From NCBI GenBank assembly GCA_030747075.1, contig JASLLL010000003.1, forward strand, positions 99,554 through 163,553: a DNA stretch of 64,000 bases, written 5' to 3'. Below, piece after piece: positions 6,619 through 15,260 of this stretch (position 1 is its first letter; every line of letters begins with the position of its first letter). This stretch comes from Gemmatimonadota bacterium (lineage in GTDB: Bacteria; ARS69). The translations under genes were made by a program, and so were the position numbers. The notes beneath the pieces are model-generated. The model worked only from the letters and a program-made list of their open reading frames with translations, searched no databases and was not told the DNA's origin.

Positions 6619-8910
6619 CTATCTGACGAGCGCGAACTTGCCGGAAGCCTGATCGGTAATGGTCCCCGATGAGTCGAGCGCCCGGATGGTGTAGACATAG
6701 ATGCCGCTTTCCATCTCGCCGTGCCAGCGAAACGCAGAGCCCTCCACATTGTTGGGACCCGCCTGATTCCCGTTTCCGGTGAACAGGTCGCCCGCTGTAA
6801 ACCGCCCTACCGGCTCCCCGGCCAGGCTGTGTACGACAATGCGAACTTCTGCATCAAGCGTCAGATCATAGCGAAAGCGGAGCTCGTCCCGCCCGGAGAA
6901 TGCCGGGTTCGGATAAACATGGAACGACAGCAGTCGCGGCCCGGTCCCCTCCTGTGCACGGAGGAAATACTCGGTCGAGTGAGAGTTGTTGAGCAGGGAG
7001 ATCTCCGAAGAGGCATAACCCGCATCCAGTCCCTCCAATTGAGCATAGAAGGTGTGCACCCCTTCATCCCCCGGGAGGGTCTGCCAGTCAAAGGTCATCG
7101 GCACGGCTCCGCCCGCCGGGAAGAAGCCGAGGTGCTCGACATCCCCCAGGAGCATCCCCCCCGCTTGCGGATCACCCTCGAAAAACGAAACCCGGACAGA
7201 CAGCGTATCCGTGTCCGTTCCCTGATACGAAAGTGTCGACGCTCCGAAGTTGTGGACACGCGCGGTGATGGGGACCGTATCTCCAGCCTCAAAGTACTCG
7301 ACTCCCGCGGGGAGCATGACCTCCACCTCCCCCGCCGGGATGGCCAAGTCTGGTTGGTCGTAGTGAAGAGCCATTCGCGCAAGGCCGGAAACCAGAAGCT
7401 GGGCGGAAAGCTTCAGCTGGAGTTCTGAGTTGGGCCGACCGCTGGCAGGGAAAGTGTTCTCCCAGGTGTCCATGAATGTGTGGTACTGCGGATAGGGGAT
7501 CTCCATGTCCTCGGTCAGGAGGATGGCGTCCATACCCGCGCTCCAGAAGCTCGCGTGGTCGCTTCGTGCGAAGAAAGCCACATTCTTGGTGGCCTGAAGC
7601 TCGGGAACAAACTGCTGGGCTGTATCGATGATGTAATCGGCCAGCCATTCGGAGCCCTCATTGGCGACGACATCGAGACGATTCGTCAGCGCATTGAAAC
7701 CGACCATGTCCATGTTGAGGACCGCATGCACGGGAGTCCCCTCGGCAGCCAGTGAGTCCGCGAAGGCTGCCGAGCCCAGGAGCCCCAGTTCCTCTCCCTG
7801 AAACGCGACAAAGAGAAGGTCAAAGTCGAACGCCACATTGCCGGCAGCCAGAATGCGCGCGCACTCCAGAAGACAGCTGATCCCGGATGCGTTGTCATCG
7901 GCGCCGGGCGCCGCGTCGTAGCGCCAGTTCCACGAGCAATGGGGGTTGGCGAGGATGGCGTCGGCTCCTGCATCGCAGTCGCATCCAGGCACCGGGACGG
8001 TGCGGGCCGTTTCGCACAGCTCCACAGCGTCACTCCGGAGTCCAATCGCATCGTAGTGAGCGGTGACCAGTACGGCTCCTGCGTTCGGGGTTGCCGACGG
8101 CCAGGTTCCGATGACATTGGAGACGGTCAGCGTGGTGTTGTCCGCTGTGATCTCAAAGCGATGCGTCGTGACGGAGCCGCTTCCGAGGCTGTTCTCAAGC
8201 TCCTGCCCGATGTAGAGCCGCGCGATGTTCTCCGTGCCGGGTTCCGCCCAGTAACGCGACGAAGGCGCCCCGCTCTCCAGTTCCGCGAGTTCCCGCACAT
8301 GGGCTTCCAGCCGAACCGGTTCCACGCTGTTGCGGAGCGTCTCCACCTGCGCACCCGTGCGAAGGTCTGCGGAGGCGTCTACGCTCAGCGCCCGATTCAC
8401 CGTGGCGGCCCAGGCGGTGTTCGGACCGGGCCGGGAGACGGGAACGGGCTGCCGGCCGCGATTCAGGATTCGGAACCCGTGCGAACTGCGCCCCGCCAGA
8501 CGAGCCGGGTCTTCACGGGTGATCTGGACGGCACCTCCGGAGGGGGTCACCGCGACAGCACGACCCGTTCGAAGCCGGGGGTGCCCTGGCGTCTCCGCAT
8601 GGGCATAGACGACGCGCTCGCCGGGGCCGACGCTCGCCAGGAAGTTGGGGCGTGAGCCACTGGGGAGACTGCCGGCCTCCAGCCCGGGGGGAAGTGCAAG
8701 AAGCAGCCACCACGCGTCTTCCACCGCCTCACGGTGCAGGACACGCCACGCGCCGGGAGCTCTCCCGAACGCCGCGATGGTCTCCTCTGCGACGCGATCA
8801 GCCGAGTAGAGATCAAATGCCTCAGGAAGGGGTTCCCCGTGTGCGCCCGGTACGAAGGACACGAGATGGAGTGCGAGAAGCCCCCCCGCCGCGAACCGAG
8901 TCGATCTCAT
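6619..8910 (-). CDS. Secreted M28-family zinc aminopeptidase with FlgD-like C-terminal domain
   Basis: About 763 residues. The signal peptide starts at MRSTRFAAGG; ATG 8910 has GAGGGG just upstream, so a longer in-frame extension to 9009 is unlikely. The M28 core near residues 260-490 keeps the expected metal and catalytic residues: VTAHYDAIG (His, Asp), GADDNASGIS (Asp), AFQGEELGLLGS (Glu-Glu), DMVGFN (Asp) and a late RSDHASFW (His). A CARDB-like beta region follows, then a C-terminal FlgD-type Ig domain (YPNPAFSGRDELRF to ESGIYVYTIRAL). Such co-catalytic di-zinc enzymes trim N-terminal residues from peptides. Here it should act outside the inner membrane, and the C-terminal domain may serve secretion or anchoring. 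Confidence 0.9.
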   Translation of the reverse strand: MRSTRFAAGGLLALHLVSFVPGAHGEPLPEAFDLYSADRVAEETIAAFGRAPGAWRVLHREAVEDAWWLLLALPPGLEAGSLPSGSRPNFLASVGPGERVVYAHAETPGHPRLRTGRAVAVTPSGGAVQITREDPARLAGRSSHGFRILNRGRQPVPVSRPGPNTAWAATVNRALSVDASADLRTGAQVETLRNSVEPVRLEAHVRELAELESGAPSSRYWAEPGTENIARLYIGQELENSLGSGSVTTHRFEITADNTTLTVSNVIGTWPSATPNAGAVLVTAHYDAIGLRSDAVELCETARTVPVPGCDCDAGADAILANPHCSWNWRYDAAPGADDNASGISCLLECARILAAGNVAFDFDLLFVAFQGEELGLLGSAAFADSLAAEGTPVHAVLNMDMVGFNALTNRLDVVANEGSEWLADYIIDTAQQFVPELQATKNVAFFARSDHASFWSAGMDAILLTEDMEIPYPQYHTFMDTWENTFPASGRPNSELQLKLSAQLLVSGLARMALHYDQPDLAIPAGEVEVMLPAGVEYFEAGDTVPITARVHNFGASTLSYQGTDTDTLSVRVSFFEGDPQAGGMLLGDVEHLGFFPAGGAVPMTFDWQTLPGDEGVHTFYAQLEGLDAGYASSEISLLNNSHSTEYFLRAQEGTGPRLLSFHVYPNPAFSGRDELRFRYDLTLDAEVRIVVHSLAGEPVGRFTAGDLFTGNGNQAGPNNVEGSAFRWHGEMESGIYVYTIRALDSSGTITDQASGKFALVR

Positions 8911-8965
8911 GGTGAACCCCTCAAAACGGTGCAGCCGGGGGGATTCCCGGGTCGCCCGTCTGGAG

Positions 8966-8994
8966 ACGCTAGCCTGTGCCGAATCGTCGGTCAA
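8966..8994 (-). promoter_or_regulatory. Sigma-70 promoter of the M28 peptidase gene
   Basis: On the minus strand TTGACC (8989-8994) and TAGCGT (8966-8971) are separated by exactly 17 bases, about 55 bases before ATG 8910. Confidence 0.55.
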
Positions 8995-9021
8995 GAAGGC
9001 GCTGATCATTGCCCACAGGAA

Positions 9022-9049
9022 AGGGGGTCCGTCTCACGACAGACCCCCC
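9022..9049 (-). terminator. Terminator-like hairpin after the FN3 lipoprotein gene
   Basis: On the minus strand a GGGGGTC/GACCCCC-type stem, extended by three more pairs past one mismatch, closes a 4-base loop and is followed by TTT. It lies about 25 bases after the stop of the lipoprotein gene at 9074. The U-run is short. Confidence 0.5.
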
Positions 9050-9073
9050 ATGCATGCAGACCCCGCACGGAAC

Positions 9074-9517
9074 TCAGCCGGTGGGGTTGGTCGGGATCTT
9101 TCCGCCGCCCTCGGACGGGGTGAAGTAGATCGCCTTGTTCGAGTAGCTGCTGCGATTCCCGGAAGCGTCCTCCGAAGCGGCCCGATAGTCCACTCGTGAG
9201 TGAACCTGATCAAAGTACGAGGCGTCCTGCAGGAGGCTGGAAGACACGGCTTCCCAGGTCGTGCCGTGGTCCAGGCTTCTCTGGAGCTCATAGCCGGCGA
9301 GGTCCGCCTCGCTGTTCGGCGCCCAGTTGACCCAGAGCGTGTCGTCAATCTCGGAGACCGCAAGATTCGACGGCACAGCCGGAGGAGTCAGATCGACCGG
9401 CGGATCGTCGTCACCCGGAGGCAGCGTGGAGACGGTGTTGTCGTCGCCGCCACAGCCGATGAGCGCAAAGCAGAGCAAGCAGGAAAGCGTGAGGGAAATC
9501 AGCGTCGGGATCTTCAT
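9074..9517 (-). CDS. Small lipoprotein with one fibronectin type III-like domain
   Basis: About 147 residues. The signal peptide ends in a lipobox (FALIGC). A low-complexity Asp/Pro linker follows, then a single FN3-like fold (PSNLAVSEIDDTLWVNW, then AGYELQRS and VDYRAASEDASGNRSSYS). ATG 9517 is chosen because GGAGGA lies about 10 bases upstream; longer in-frame starts lack a signal peptide. It is probably anchored to a membrane on the outer side. No enzymatic motif is seen. It lies between two secreted-protease genes and may be part of the same surface set. Confidence 0.7.
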   Translation of the reverse strand: MKIPTLISLTLSCLLCFALIGCGGDDNTVSTLPPGDDDPPVDLTPPAVPSNLAVSEIDDTLWVNWAPNSEADLAGYELQRSLDHGTTWEAVSSSLLQDASYFDQVHSRVDYRAASEDASGNRSSYSNKAIYFTPSEGGGKIPTNPTG

Positions 9518-9772
9518 GGTTTCTTCGTCCTCCGTCATAGGTGTCGACTCTCCACAGAGAGGCGGGATCGAGTCCGCTCCGGTCCCTCGCAATTCCGGGG
9601 CCACTTCCGGAGGGCCTGCTTCCGTGAGAATCGGCAAGGAGTGCGCGGAGTTTTAGCGATAGATCAGCAGTCTCGCGGCAGGCTGTTCCAGATCTGCACG
9701 GTCCGGATTGCAGAGTGCAACTTTCGCACACTGGCCCCGGGCGCTGCCGGGGGGTGCTGAACAGCGACAGCG

Positions 9773-10759
9773 CTATCGGAGGACGCGTACGAGGGCCACT
9801 TCAGCCTCGGGGAGGGCCGGGCAGTGAACGAAGTAGACTCCACAGGCTGCCGGATTCCCCAGGGAAGTCCGTCCATTCCAGAGGAATGTGGTCTCCTCCC
9901 CCCTCGCCGTCGGCAGAAGCCTGACAACCCGCCGCCCCACCACATCGACAACATCCGCATGGACAGCCTGTTCCGTGGAGGCGGCAAACACAATGCGGAC
10001 TTCCCCTCCCCTTCCTGCGCGGAACGGATTCGGCGAGACCAGCGAGACGGTGCTCTCGTCGGGAGCCACCCTTTGGTTCAGAAGCCGGTCGAACCAGGGC
10101 ACCAGTCCGGCCACTTCCGTCGGAAGAGGAATGTCGGCGTTCTCGATCCCGGGTGAGGAGAGCGCCTCGGGAGGCCCCAGCAGGAAGCGATAGTCCTCGG
10201 CGAAGATCTCATGCGGTCGATCCCGGTGGGATGCGGCATGGTGATATCGACCGGAGTGCAGCTGGCGAAGGTCCAGGTACTCCTCCCACAGCGTGCTGCC
10301 ATCCGGGGCAAGTGCGTGCTGCACTATGTGCCCGAGTTCGTGTGCGATCGTGGCCGCAAGATGCTCGGGATGCACCTTCCGGAGTCCGGGAGAGAGAAAG
10401 ACGATGTTCCCTTCACAGCTGGACCGGAGAGTGCCGCGACGCGGATACGGGAGAACCACGATGCGTGCGTCGAGGGAGGCTACGCCCGCAGGCGCGGAGG
10501 CAATCGCCTCGCGAACCAGCCCGATCTCGAACGGATGAAACGAGCCGTCCCCCAGAGTGGAGAGTTCGCTGTCCAGAGGATCGGTAACAAGCGGCCAGGA
10601 GCGGCCATTCATCACCAGGCACAAGGTCCCGTCGATGAGGGTCGTGTGTTTGCTCAGGACCTCCTGTGCGTCGATGAGCCGGAGAGAGGCACTTGCGGGG
10701 GGAACGGCCCACAGAACGGCGAGCGTAAGCAGGCTCGCGAGGTTGCATCTCCTCATCAT
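9773..10759 (-). CDS. Secreted HELGH putative metalloprotease with FlgD-like C-terminal domain
   Basis: About 328 residues. An N-terminal signal (LASLLTLAVLWAVPPASA) is followed by a domain holding AATIAHELGHIVQH, the HExxH zinc-binding signature of gluzincin/metzincin proteases. A later Glu in HEIFAEDYRFLLG is a plausible third ligand. The C-terminus is a FlgD-like Ig domain (SPNPFRAGRGGEVRIVF to LWNGRTSLG and CGVYFVH). I do not recognise the protease family, and activity is inferred from the motif alone. The GGAGG nine bases before the start supports ATG 10759. It shares its C-terminal plan with three other exported proteins in this window. Confidence 0.65.
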   Translation of the reverse strand: MMRRCNLASLLTLAVLWAVPPASASLRLIDAQEVLSKHTTLIDGTLCLVMNGRSWPLVTDPLDSELSTLGDGSFHPFEIGLVREAIASAPAGVASLDARIVVLPYPRRGTLRSSCEGNIVFLSPGLRKVHPEHLAATIAHELGHIVQHALAPDGSTLWEEYLDLRQLHSGRYHHAASHRDRPHEIFAEDYRFLLGPPEALSSPGIENADIPLPTEVAGLVPWFDRLLNQRVAPDESTVSLVSPNPFRAGRGGEVRIVFAASTEQAVHADVVDVVGRRVVRLLPTARGEETTFLWNGRTSLGNPAACGVYFVHCPALPEAEVALVRVLR

Positions 10760-11086
10760 GCTTGTCCGCCTCCGTCACGCTGTGAACGGCAGGCGAAACT
10801 TCGGCGGCCCGGCGTTTCCCGAACTCAGTGTGTTCGGGTTCCGTGGCTTTGCGCGTCCTCGTGCGGACTTGCCCTTGTCGGTCTCGCGGACCCGTGGTGA
10901 GTCCACCGTCTGCTACCGCAAGGCTCGTGCCGGGTTGAGTGCAGGGGGTCTCTTCGCACAGCGTGGTCAAACGCAAGAATCACTCAAGGCTGCATAGAGA
11001 ATGGCCCGCCGCAGAGGGATGCGACGGGCCGTGTGTCGGCGTCCGGGGGGAATCTCCCCGGAACGGCGTGGGATTCCTCTCAGTCG
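10760..11086. other. Intergenic interval with a hairpin near 11003-11030
   Basis: About 327 bases carrying the upstream region of the HELGH gene and the 3' flank of the receiver-kinase gene, both on the minus strand. GGCCCGCCGC (11003-11012) and GCGACGGGCC (11021-11030) form a GC-rich stem that probably ends the receiver-kinase transcript, although only ATTCTCT follows rather than a strong U-run. I found no clear -35/-10 pair for the HELGH gene. Confidence 0.4.
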
Positions 11087-12289
11087 TCAGTGTTCCGATG
11101 GGCCGGGGAGTGTGATGCGAACCGAGGCACCGCCAAGTTCGGGCTGAATGAAGCGCACGCTGCCTCCGTGGGCTTCTGCCAGACACCGCGTCACCGAGAG
11201 TCCCAGCCCGGCGCCGGGGAACGCTCGCGTGGAGGACATGTCGCCCTGCGTGAAACGATCGAACGCTTCTGCAAGGTCGGGAGCGTCGACGCCGATGCCG
11301 TTGTCGTGAATGTCGATGTGTACTCGGGAAGCGTCCACCGACGCACGAAGGAGAATCTCCTGAGACGCGGGATCGCGCGTGAACTTGCGGGCATTGTCCA
11401 CGAGGTTCGCGATACACAGTCCCAAGCGCGTCCGGTCCACGAGCACTCTCGCATCCGATGCGCATTCGGGCACTTCGAGCCGTACGAGTTCGCGGAGATC
11501 TCCTGCGGGACCGTTTCGGACCCAGGCGCGCAGGAACTCCCCCAGGGCCACGGGTTCCAGTATGGGCGTCAGCGCTCCGCTGTTGGCCTCCACCAGAATC
11601 AACAGATTCGAAATCAACGCATCCAGTCGACTCACATTGTCCCGAAGGCCATCCATCGCGTCTCCTGCCCGGGAAGGATGCTCCGGCTGAGACTCCAGCA
11701 TCGACAGAAAGCCCTGGAGCGCGGTGAGTGGCGTACGAAACTCATGGGAAACGGTCGCGAGCAGGTCATCCTTGATGCGTTCCACTTCGCGAAGTCGCTG
11801 GTTGACCCGCGTGAGTTCGCTGTTCTCGCGGCGAAGGCGAGAGCGTTCCAGGCAGTTCCCGACGACGCGCGCCACTTCGTCCAGCGTGAACGGCTTGAGG
11901 AGATAGTCGAACGCGCCGAGGCGCAGCGCGCGAATGGTGGTCTCCACCGTGGCGTGCCCGGTGATGACGATTACCGAAGCCTCCGGACAGGCCTTCTGCG
12001 ACCACTCCAACAGCGACATTCCATCGACATGGGGCATTCGCAGATCGACCAGCATGAGATCGAAGCTCGCGCGGCCGAGAAGTTCCATCGCTTCTCTTCC
12101 GTCGCAGGCGGCCTCGACTTCGTAGTCTCCCATGGACAGGAATTCTCGCAGCGTTTCGCGGATGTTCTCGTCGTCGTCCACCACGAGGATCTTCTCCCTC
12201 GTGGTGGTCACTGCGCTCGTGCGCTCTCCCGGCGGTCCTGCCATCGTGTCGGGGAGCAGGCACTCGGCGGGCTTTCTGAAGTCGGACAT
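11087..12289 (-). CDS. Receiver-histidine kinase hybrid (REC-HisKA-HATPase)
   Basis: About 400 residues with the receiver at the N-terminus. LVVDDD lies near 36-40, phospho-acceptor Asp82 in VDLRMP and Lys in LLKP near 132. A short coiled linker leads to a HisKA dimerisation helix with His182 (SHEFRTPL). The HATPase_c domain has NLVDNARKF (N box), DNGIGV (G1) and GAGLGLSV (G2). There is no transmembrane segment, so it is cytoplasmic and presumably driven through its receiver by another kinase; CheA or the PAS kinase upstream in this cluster are candidates (inference). It follows fliA by 55 bases with GGAAGAGGG before ATG 12289. Confidence 0.9.
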   Translation of the reverse strand: MSDFRKPAECLLPDTMAGPPGERTSAVTTTREKILVVDDDENIRETLREFLSMGDYEVEAACDGREAMELLGRASFDLMLVDLRMPHVDGMSLLEWSQKACPEASVIVITGHATVETTIRALRLGAFDYLLKPFTLDEVARVVGNCLERSRLRRENSELTRVNQRLREVERIKDDLLATVSHEFRTPLTALQGFLSMLESQPEHPSRAGDAMDGLRDNVSRLDALISNLLILVEANSGALTPILEPVALGEFLRAWVRNGPAGDLRELVRLEVPECASDARVLVDRTRLGLCIANLVDNARKFTRDPASQEILLRASVDASRVHIDIHDNGIGVDAPDLAEAFDRFTQGDMSSTRAFPGAGLGLSVTRCLAEAHGGSVRFIQPELGGASVRITLPGPSEH

Positions 12290-12344
12290 GAACCCTCTTC
12301 CTCTCCGCCCTGATCAGGCGTTCCGTTGCGTGAGCCCGATTTCC

Positions 12345-13217
12345 TCAAGCCGACAGAAGGCTGGTGATGTCAGGGAGCACGGCGCGGGCGCCATCGTTCT
12401 CCGCATCGGAGAACTCCTGTGGGATGCCCGTACCCATGAGGCCGGACACCAGTGTCGAAGTCTCGCCGCGAAGCTTCCCGCGAAGGCGCTGAACCGCCTT
12501 GGTGTGGATCTGAGATATGCGCGACTCCGAGACACCCAGGAGCGACCCGATTTCCTTCAGCGTCAAACGCTCGTAGTAGTACAGCGCAATGACCAGCCGC
12601 TCCCGCGAAGGGAGACGACCGATCGCGCGATTGATGCTGATCTTGAGGTCCTCGATGTCCATGTGCTGCGCGGGACTGAGACCGGCGCGATCTTCCAGCG
12701 CATCCACCAGACGCGTCTGCCCGTCGCCGTCCTTGCTGGAGACAAACTCGTCCAGCGAGATGAGGCTTGTGGAGCGGACCTCGTCCATCAGCTTGTGCAG
12801 GGCTCGCGTCGAGATCTGCATCCGGTCGGCCACTTCACCGGTGGTTGCGGAACGCCCGAGAGAAGCCTCCAGTTCCGTGTAGACGCCCTCCAGTTTGCGG
12901 GCCTTCTGACGCGTGGAGCGAGGGATCCAGTCGAGAGCGCGGAGTTCGTCCAGGATGGCTCCGCGGATTCTGGTCACGGCGTAGGTCTCAAACCGCGTCT
13001 TCCGATCGAGGTCGTACTTGTCGATGGCGTCCATGAGTCCGAGCACGCCGGAGCTGATCAGGTCTTCGGTCTGCACCGACGGCGGGAGCCCGATGGCCAT
13101 GCGTCCCGCGACATACTTCACCAGGGGGACATATCGCAGCACGAGCTTCTCTCGCAGTTCCGGGGATCGCTTCTTGCGGTAGTCCTTCCAGATCTGGTCT
13201 GCGGGGCGGCTCTTCAT
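12345..13217 (-). CDS. fliA: RNA polymerase sigma-28 (FliA/WhiG family)
   Basis: About 290 residues. It has region 2 (LRYVPLVKYVAGRMA, then DLISSGVLGLMDAIDKYD and TRIRGAILDELRALDW), region 3 (GEVADRMQIS) and region 4 (RERLVIALYYYERLTLKEIGSLLGVSESRISQIH). The Asp-Trp-Ile-Pro-Arg stretch after region 2 is characteristic of FliA/WhiG factors, which transcribe late flagellar and chemotaxis genes in motile bacteria. A tail of about 30 residues extends past region 4. Its ATG overlaps the stop of the FlgN-like gene (ATGA), so both should be made from the sigma-54 promoter at 13692-13707. Confidence 0.9.
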   Translation of the reverse strand: MKSRPADQIWKDYRKKRSPELREKLVLRYVPLVKYVAGRMAIGLPPSVQTEDLISSGVLGLMDAIDKYDLDRKTRFETYAVTRIRGAILDELRALDWIPRSTRQKARKLEGVYTELEASLGRSATTGEVADRMQISTRALHKLMDEVRSTSLISLDEFVSSKDGDGQTRLVDALEDRAGLSPAQHMDIEDLKISINRAIGRLPSRERLVIALYYYERLTLKEIGSLLGVSESRISQIHTKAVQRLRGKLRGETSTLVSGLMGTGIPQEFSDAENDGARAVLPDITSLLSA

Positions 13218-13633
13218 GAGACAATGTCCTCCGTCGTTTCAGTTCTTTTCCAATCCAGCGAACACGCCAGGAGGTCCCGACACGCAGCCTCAAGCGCGAG
13301 AATGCGCTCCACGGTCACGGAGACGGCCTCCAGAATCTGCATCAGTTCCCCACCCGAAGCGGCGGGAAGGTCTCGTCGTGCGGATACCCACCAGGCCCGG
13401 TCCGTTGCGAGGCCCTCATCCACGCTCCGGATCTCATCGAGAAGTTCCCGCTTTGCCTGGAGGATCTCGCTCACCCGCTGAATACCATTGCGACTTCGCA
13501 GCAGGTCGTGTTCCTCGTCGGCCAGCGTCTCCAGCTGGAGGTACCGGTTGAGCTGTGCGCGGTAGCCTCCCCGCAAGAGCTCAATCCGTTGTTCCGGGGA
13601 GTTCCCCTTCCGCGTGAGTCCCGTCGCCTTCAT
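13214..13633 (-). CDS. Small helical protein, FlgN-like export chaperone candidate
   Basis: About 139 residues, all-helical in character. It is rich in Leu/Glu/Arg heptads, with an ILQAKRELLDEIRSVDEG segment that recalls the FlgN/FlgN-like signature in which a 'Lxxkxxll' helix binds hook-associated proteins. The name is a guess from composition, size and position before fliA. ATG 13633 is chosen because GGGGAG sits just upstream; ATG 13657 is an alternative. It is first in the fliA operon. An alternative reading is an unrelated coiled-coil regulator of FliA. Confidence 0.45.
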   Translation of the reverse strand: MKATGLTRKGNSPEQRIELLRGGYRAQLNRYLQLETLADEEHDLLRSRNGIQRVSEILQAKRELLDEIRSVDEGLATDRAWWVSARRDLPAASGGELMQILEAVSVTVERILALEAACRDLLACSLDWKRTETTEDIVS

Positions 13634-13691
13634 TGGCTCTCCCCCCGGTGAGTTCAAGGTCCCGGTCTCCCGGGCTTACGGGGTGGGATAT

Positions 13692-13707
13692 AGCAAGGAG
13701 GAGGCCA
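13692..13707 (-). promoter_or_regulatory. Sigma-54 (-24/-12) promoter of the FlgN-like/fliA operon
   Basis: The minus strand reads TGGCCTCCTCCTTGCT. It has the invariant GG and GC dinucleotides at exactly the spacing of the TGGCAC-N5-TTGCW consensus. Transcription would start near 13681, leaving a leader of about 50 bases before ATG 13633. An NtrC-family activator gene ends 160 bases upstream on the same strand. Confidence 0.7.
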
Positions 13708-13868
13708 GACTTGCAAAAAACGCCAGAAGTGGCAAAAGAACGGCCCTCGTGCGGATTGAGCGCGGGATGTAGGGGGCGGGGGCTACAAACTGCCCGGAAT
13801 CTGGCCAGTTTGAGTGCAGACAGGCGGTCAGCTATTGATCAGCATGGTCAGGGTTCAGGCGGAGGGAA

Positions 13869-15260
13869 TCAGCCGCCGGAAGCGGCGGAGTCGGCGGCTT
13901 CCATCTTCTTCAGCTTCTCCCGAAGGGTTTGTCGAGAGATGCCCAGGAGCTTGGCTGCGCGGGACTTGTTTCCCTCGCACCATTCCAGCGTGAGGGCAAT
14001 GTGTTCCAACTCCATGACGCGCAACGGTCGGGGTGAGAACTTCGGGGGTTGGGCCGGTGTGGACGAACTCGACGCGGTGCTCTCCTCGTCCAGATCCAGC
14101 GGAAGGTGACTCGCGAGAATCAGATCTGTCGATTGCAGGAGTATGGCGCGTTCGATCACATTCTTCAGTTCCCGCACATTGCCCGGCCACGCATAGGCCT
14201 CCAGAAGCGCGCGGGCTTGCGGTGTGAAGCCGCGCACCGAGCGTTTCAGTTCTCGATTGAACTGCTGGACGAAGTAGCTGGCCAGCACGAGCACATCCTC
14301 CGCCCTTTCGCGAAGTGGAGGGACCTGGACGAGGACCACATTCAACCGGAAGTAGAGATCGTCACGAAAGCGACCGTCCTGAGCTTCGCGCTTGAGATCT
14401 CGATTGGTGGCGGCCACGATGCGAACATCCACCTCGATGTCCCTTGTTCCGCCGACCTTTCGGAAACTCTTGGTCTCCAGCACGCGAAGCAGACGCGCCT
14501 GCAAACCCAGCGGCATCTCCCCAATCTCATCGAGAAACAGCGTTCCGCCGTCGGCGATTTCCAGAAGTCCCCGCTTGCTCTCCCGTGCATCGGTGAACGC
14601 TCCCTTTTCATATCCGAAGAGTTCACTCTCCAGAAGAGTCTCCGGGAGTCCCGCGCAGTTGATGGTGAGGAACGGCTTGCGCTCCTCGGGGAACGACAGG
14701 AAGTGCACCGCCTTGGCAACGAGTTCCTTCCCTGTGCCACTCTCCCCTTGAATGAGAACCGTAGATGTGGGGCTGTTCGCCACTTTCGCGATGATGTCCG
14801 CGACCTGATTCATCGAGCGTGAGTTCCCCAGAATGAAACGATCCGAATCCCGATTCCCGACACGAATCTGCCGCACGGTCTGGGCTTTTCGGGAAATGTC
14901 GATGTTGACCATGGCCTGTTCGACCAGTTCGAGCACTTTGCGAAGCTCGAAAGGTTTGTTCAGGAAATAGTACGCACCCGTCTCCAGGGCGTTGGGCGCG
15001 GCGGTGTCGGCATCGTAGGCGGACATCATGATGACGATGGTCTCCGCATGGTGGTGCCTGATTTCGCGGAGGATGTCCATGCCGTTACGCCCCGGGAGAC
15101 GCACATCGAGAAACACCAGATCCCGAGAGTGCTGCGCCAGCGCAGCCAGACCGGCTTCGCCGCTTTCCACGCCCTCCACGGAGTGACCGTGCTCCTCCAG
15201 AGCCAGGCGCAGGGAAGTCCGGAGATTGCGTTCGTCATCTACGATCAGGATGTCGGCCAC
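13869..15260 (-). CDS. Sigma-54-type (NtrC/FlrC-like) response regulator
   Basis: About 463 residues: receiver (VDDE near 8, phospho-acceptor Asp52, Lys102), AAA+ ATPase (Walker A GESGTGKE 172-179, Walker B LFLDEIGE near 241-248) and a C-terminal Fis-type helix (SRAAKLLGISRQTLREKLKK). The sigma-54 contact loop reads GAFTDA (220-225) instead of GAFTGA. The start is GTG 15260 with GGAGGTG upstream; it overlaps the kinase gene by 16 bases, so the two are a likely cognate pair. It is the natural candidate activator for the sigma-54 promoter just downstream (13692-13707), parallel to FlrBC/FleSR control of flagellar genes. Confidence 0.93.
   Translation of the reverse strand: MADILIVDDERNLRTSLRLALEEHGHSVEGVESGEAGLAALAQHSRDLVFLDVRLPGRNGMDILREIRHHHAETIVIMMSAYDADTAAPNALETGAYYFLNKPFELRKVLELVEQAMVNIDISRKAQTVRQIRVGNRDSDRFILGNSRSMNQVADIIAKVANSPTSTVLIQGESGTGKELVAKAVHFLSFPEERKPFLTINCAGLPETLLESELFGYEKGAFTDARESKRGLLEIADGGTLFLDEIGEMPLGLQARLLRVLETKSFRKVGGTRDIEVDVRIVAATNRDLKREAQDGRFRDDLYFRLNVVLVQVPPLRERAEDVLVLASYFVQQFNRELKRSVRGFTPQARALLEAYAWPGNVRELKNVIERAILLQSTDLILASHLPLDLDEESTASSSSTPAQPPKFSPRPLRVMELEHIALTLEWCEGNKSRAAKLLGISRQTLREKLKKMEAADSAASGG

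Noticed and set aside
8911-9009. N-terminal extension of the M28 peptidase
   Set aside because: The longer frame would bury the signal peptide and has no ribosome binding site; ATG 8910 has GAGGGG upstream.
13786-13812. CAAACTG/CAGTTTG inverted repeat as a terminator
   Set aside because: Seven-base stem with a 13-base loop and no U-run; too weak to call as a terminator, though an operator is not excluded.
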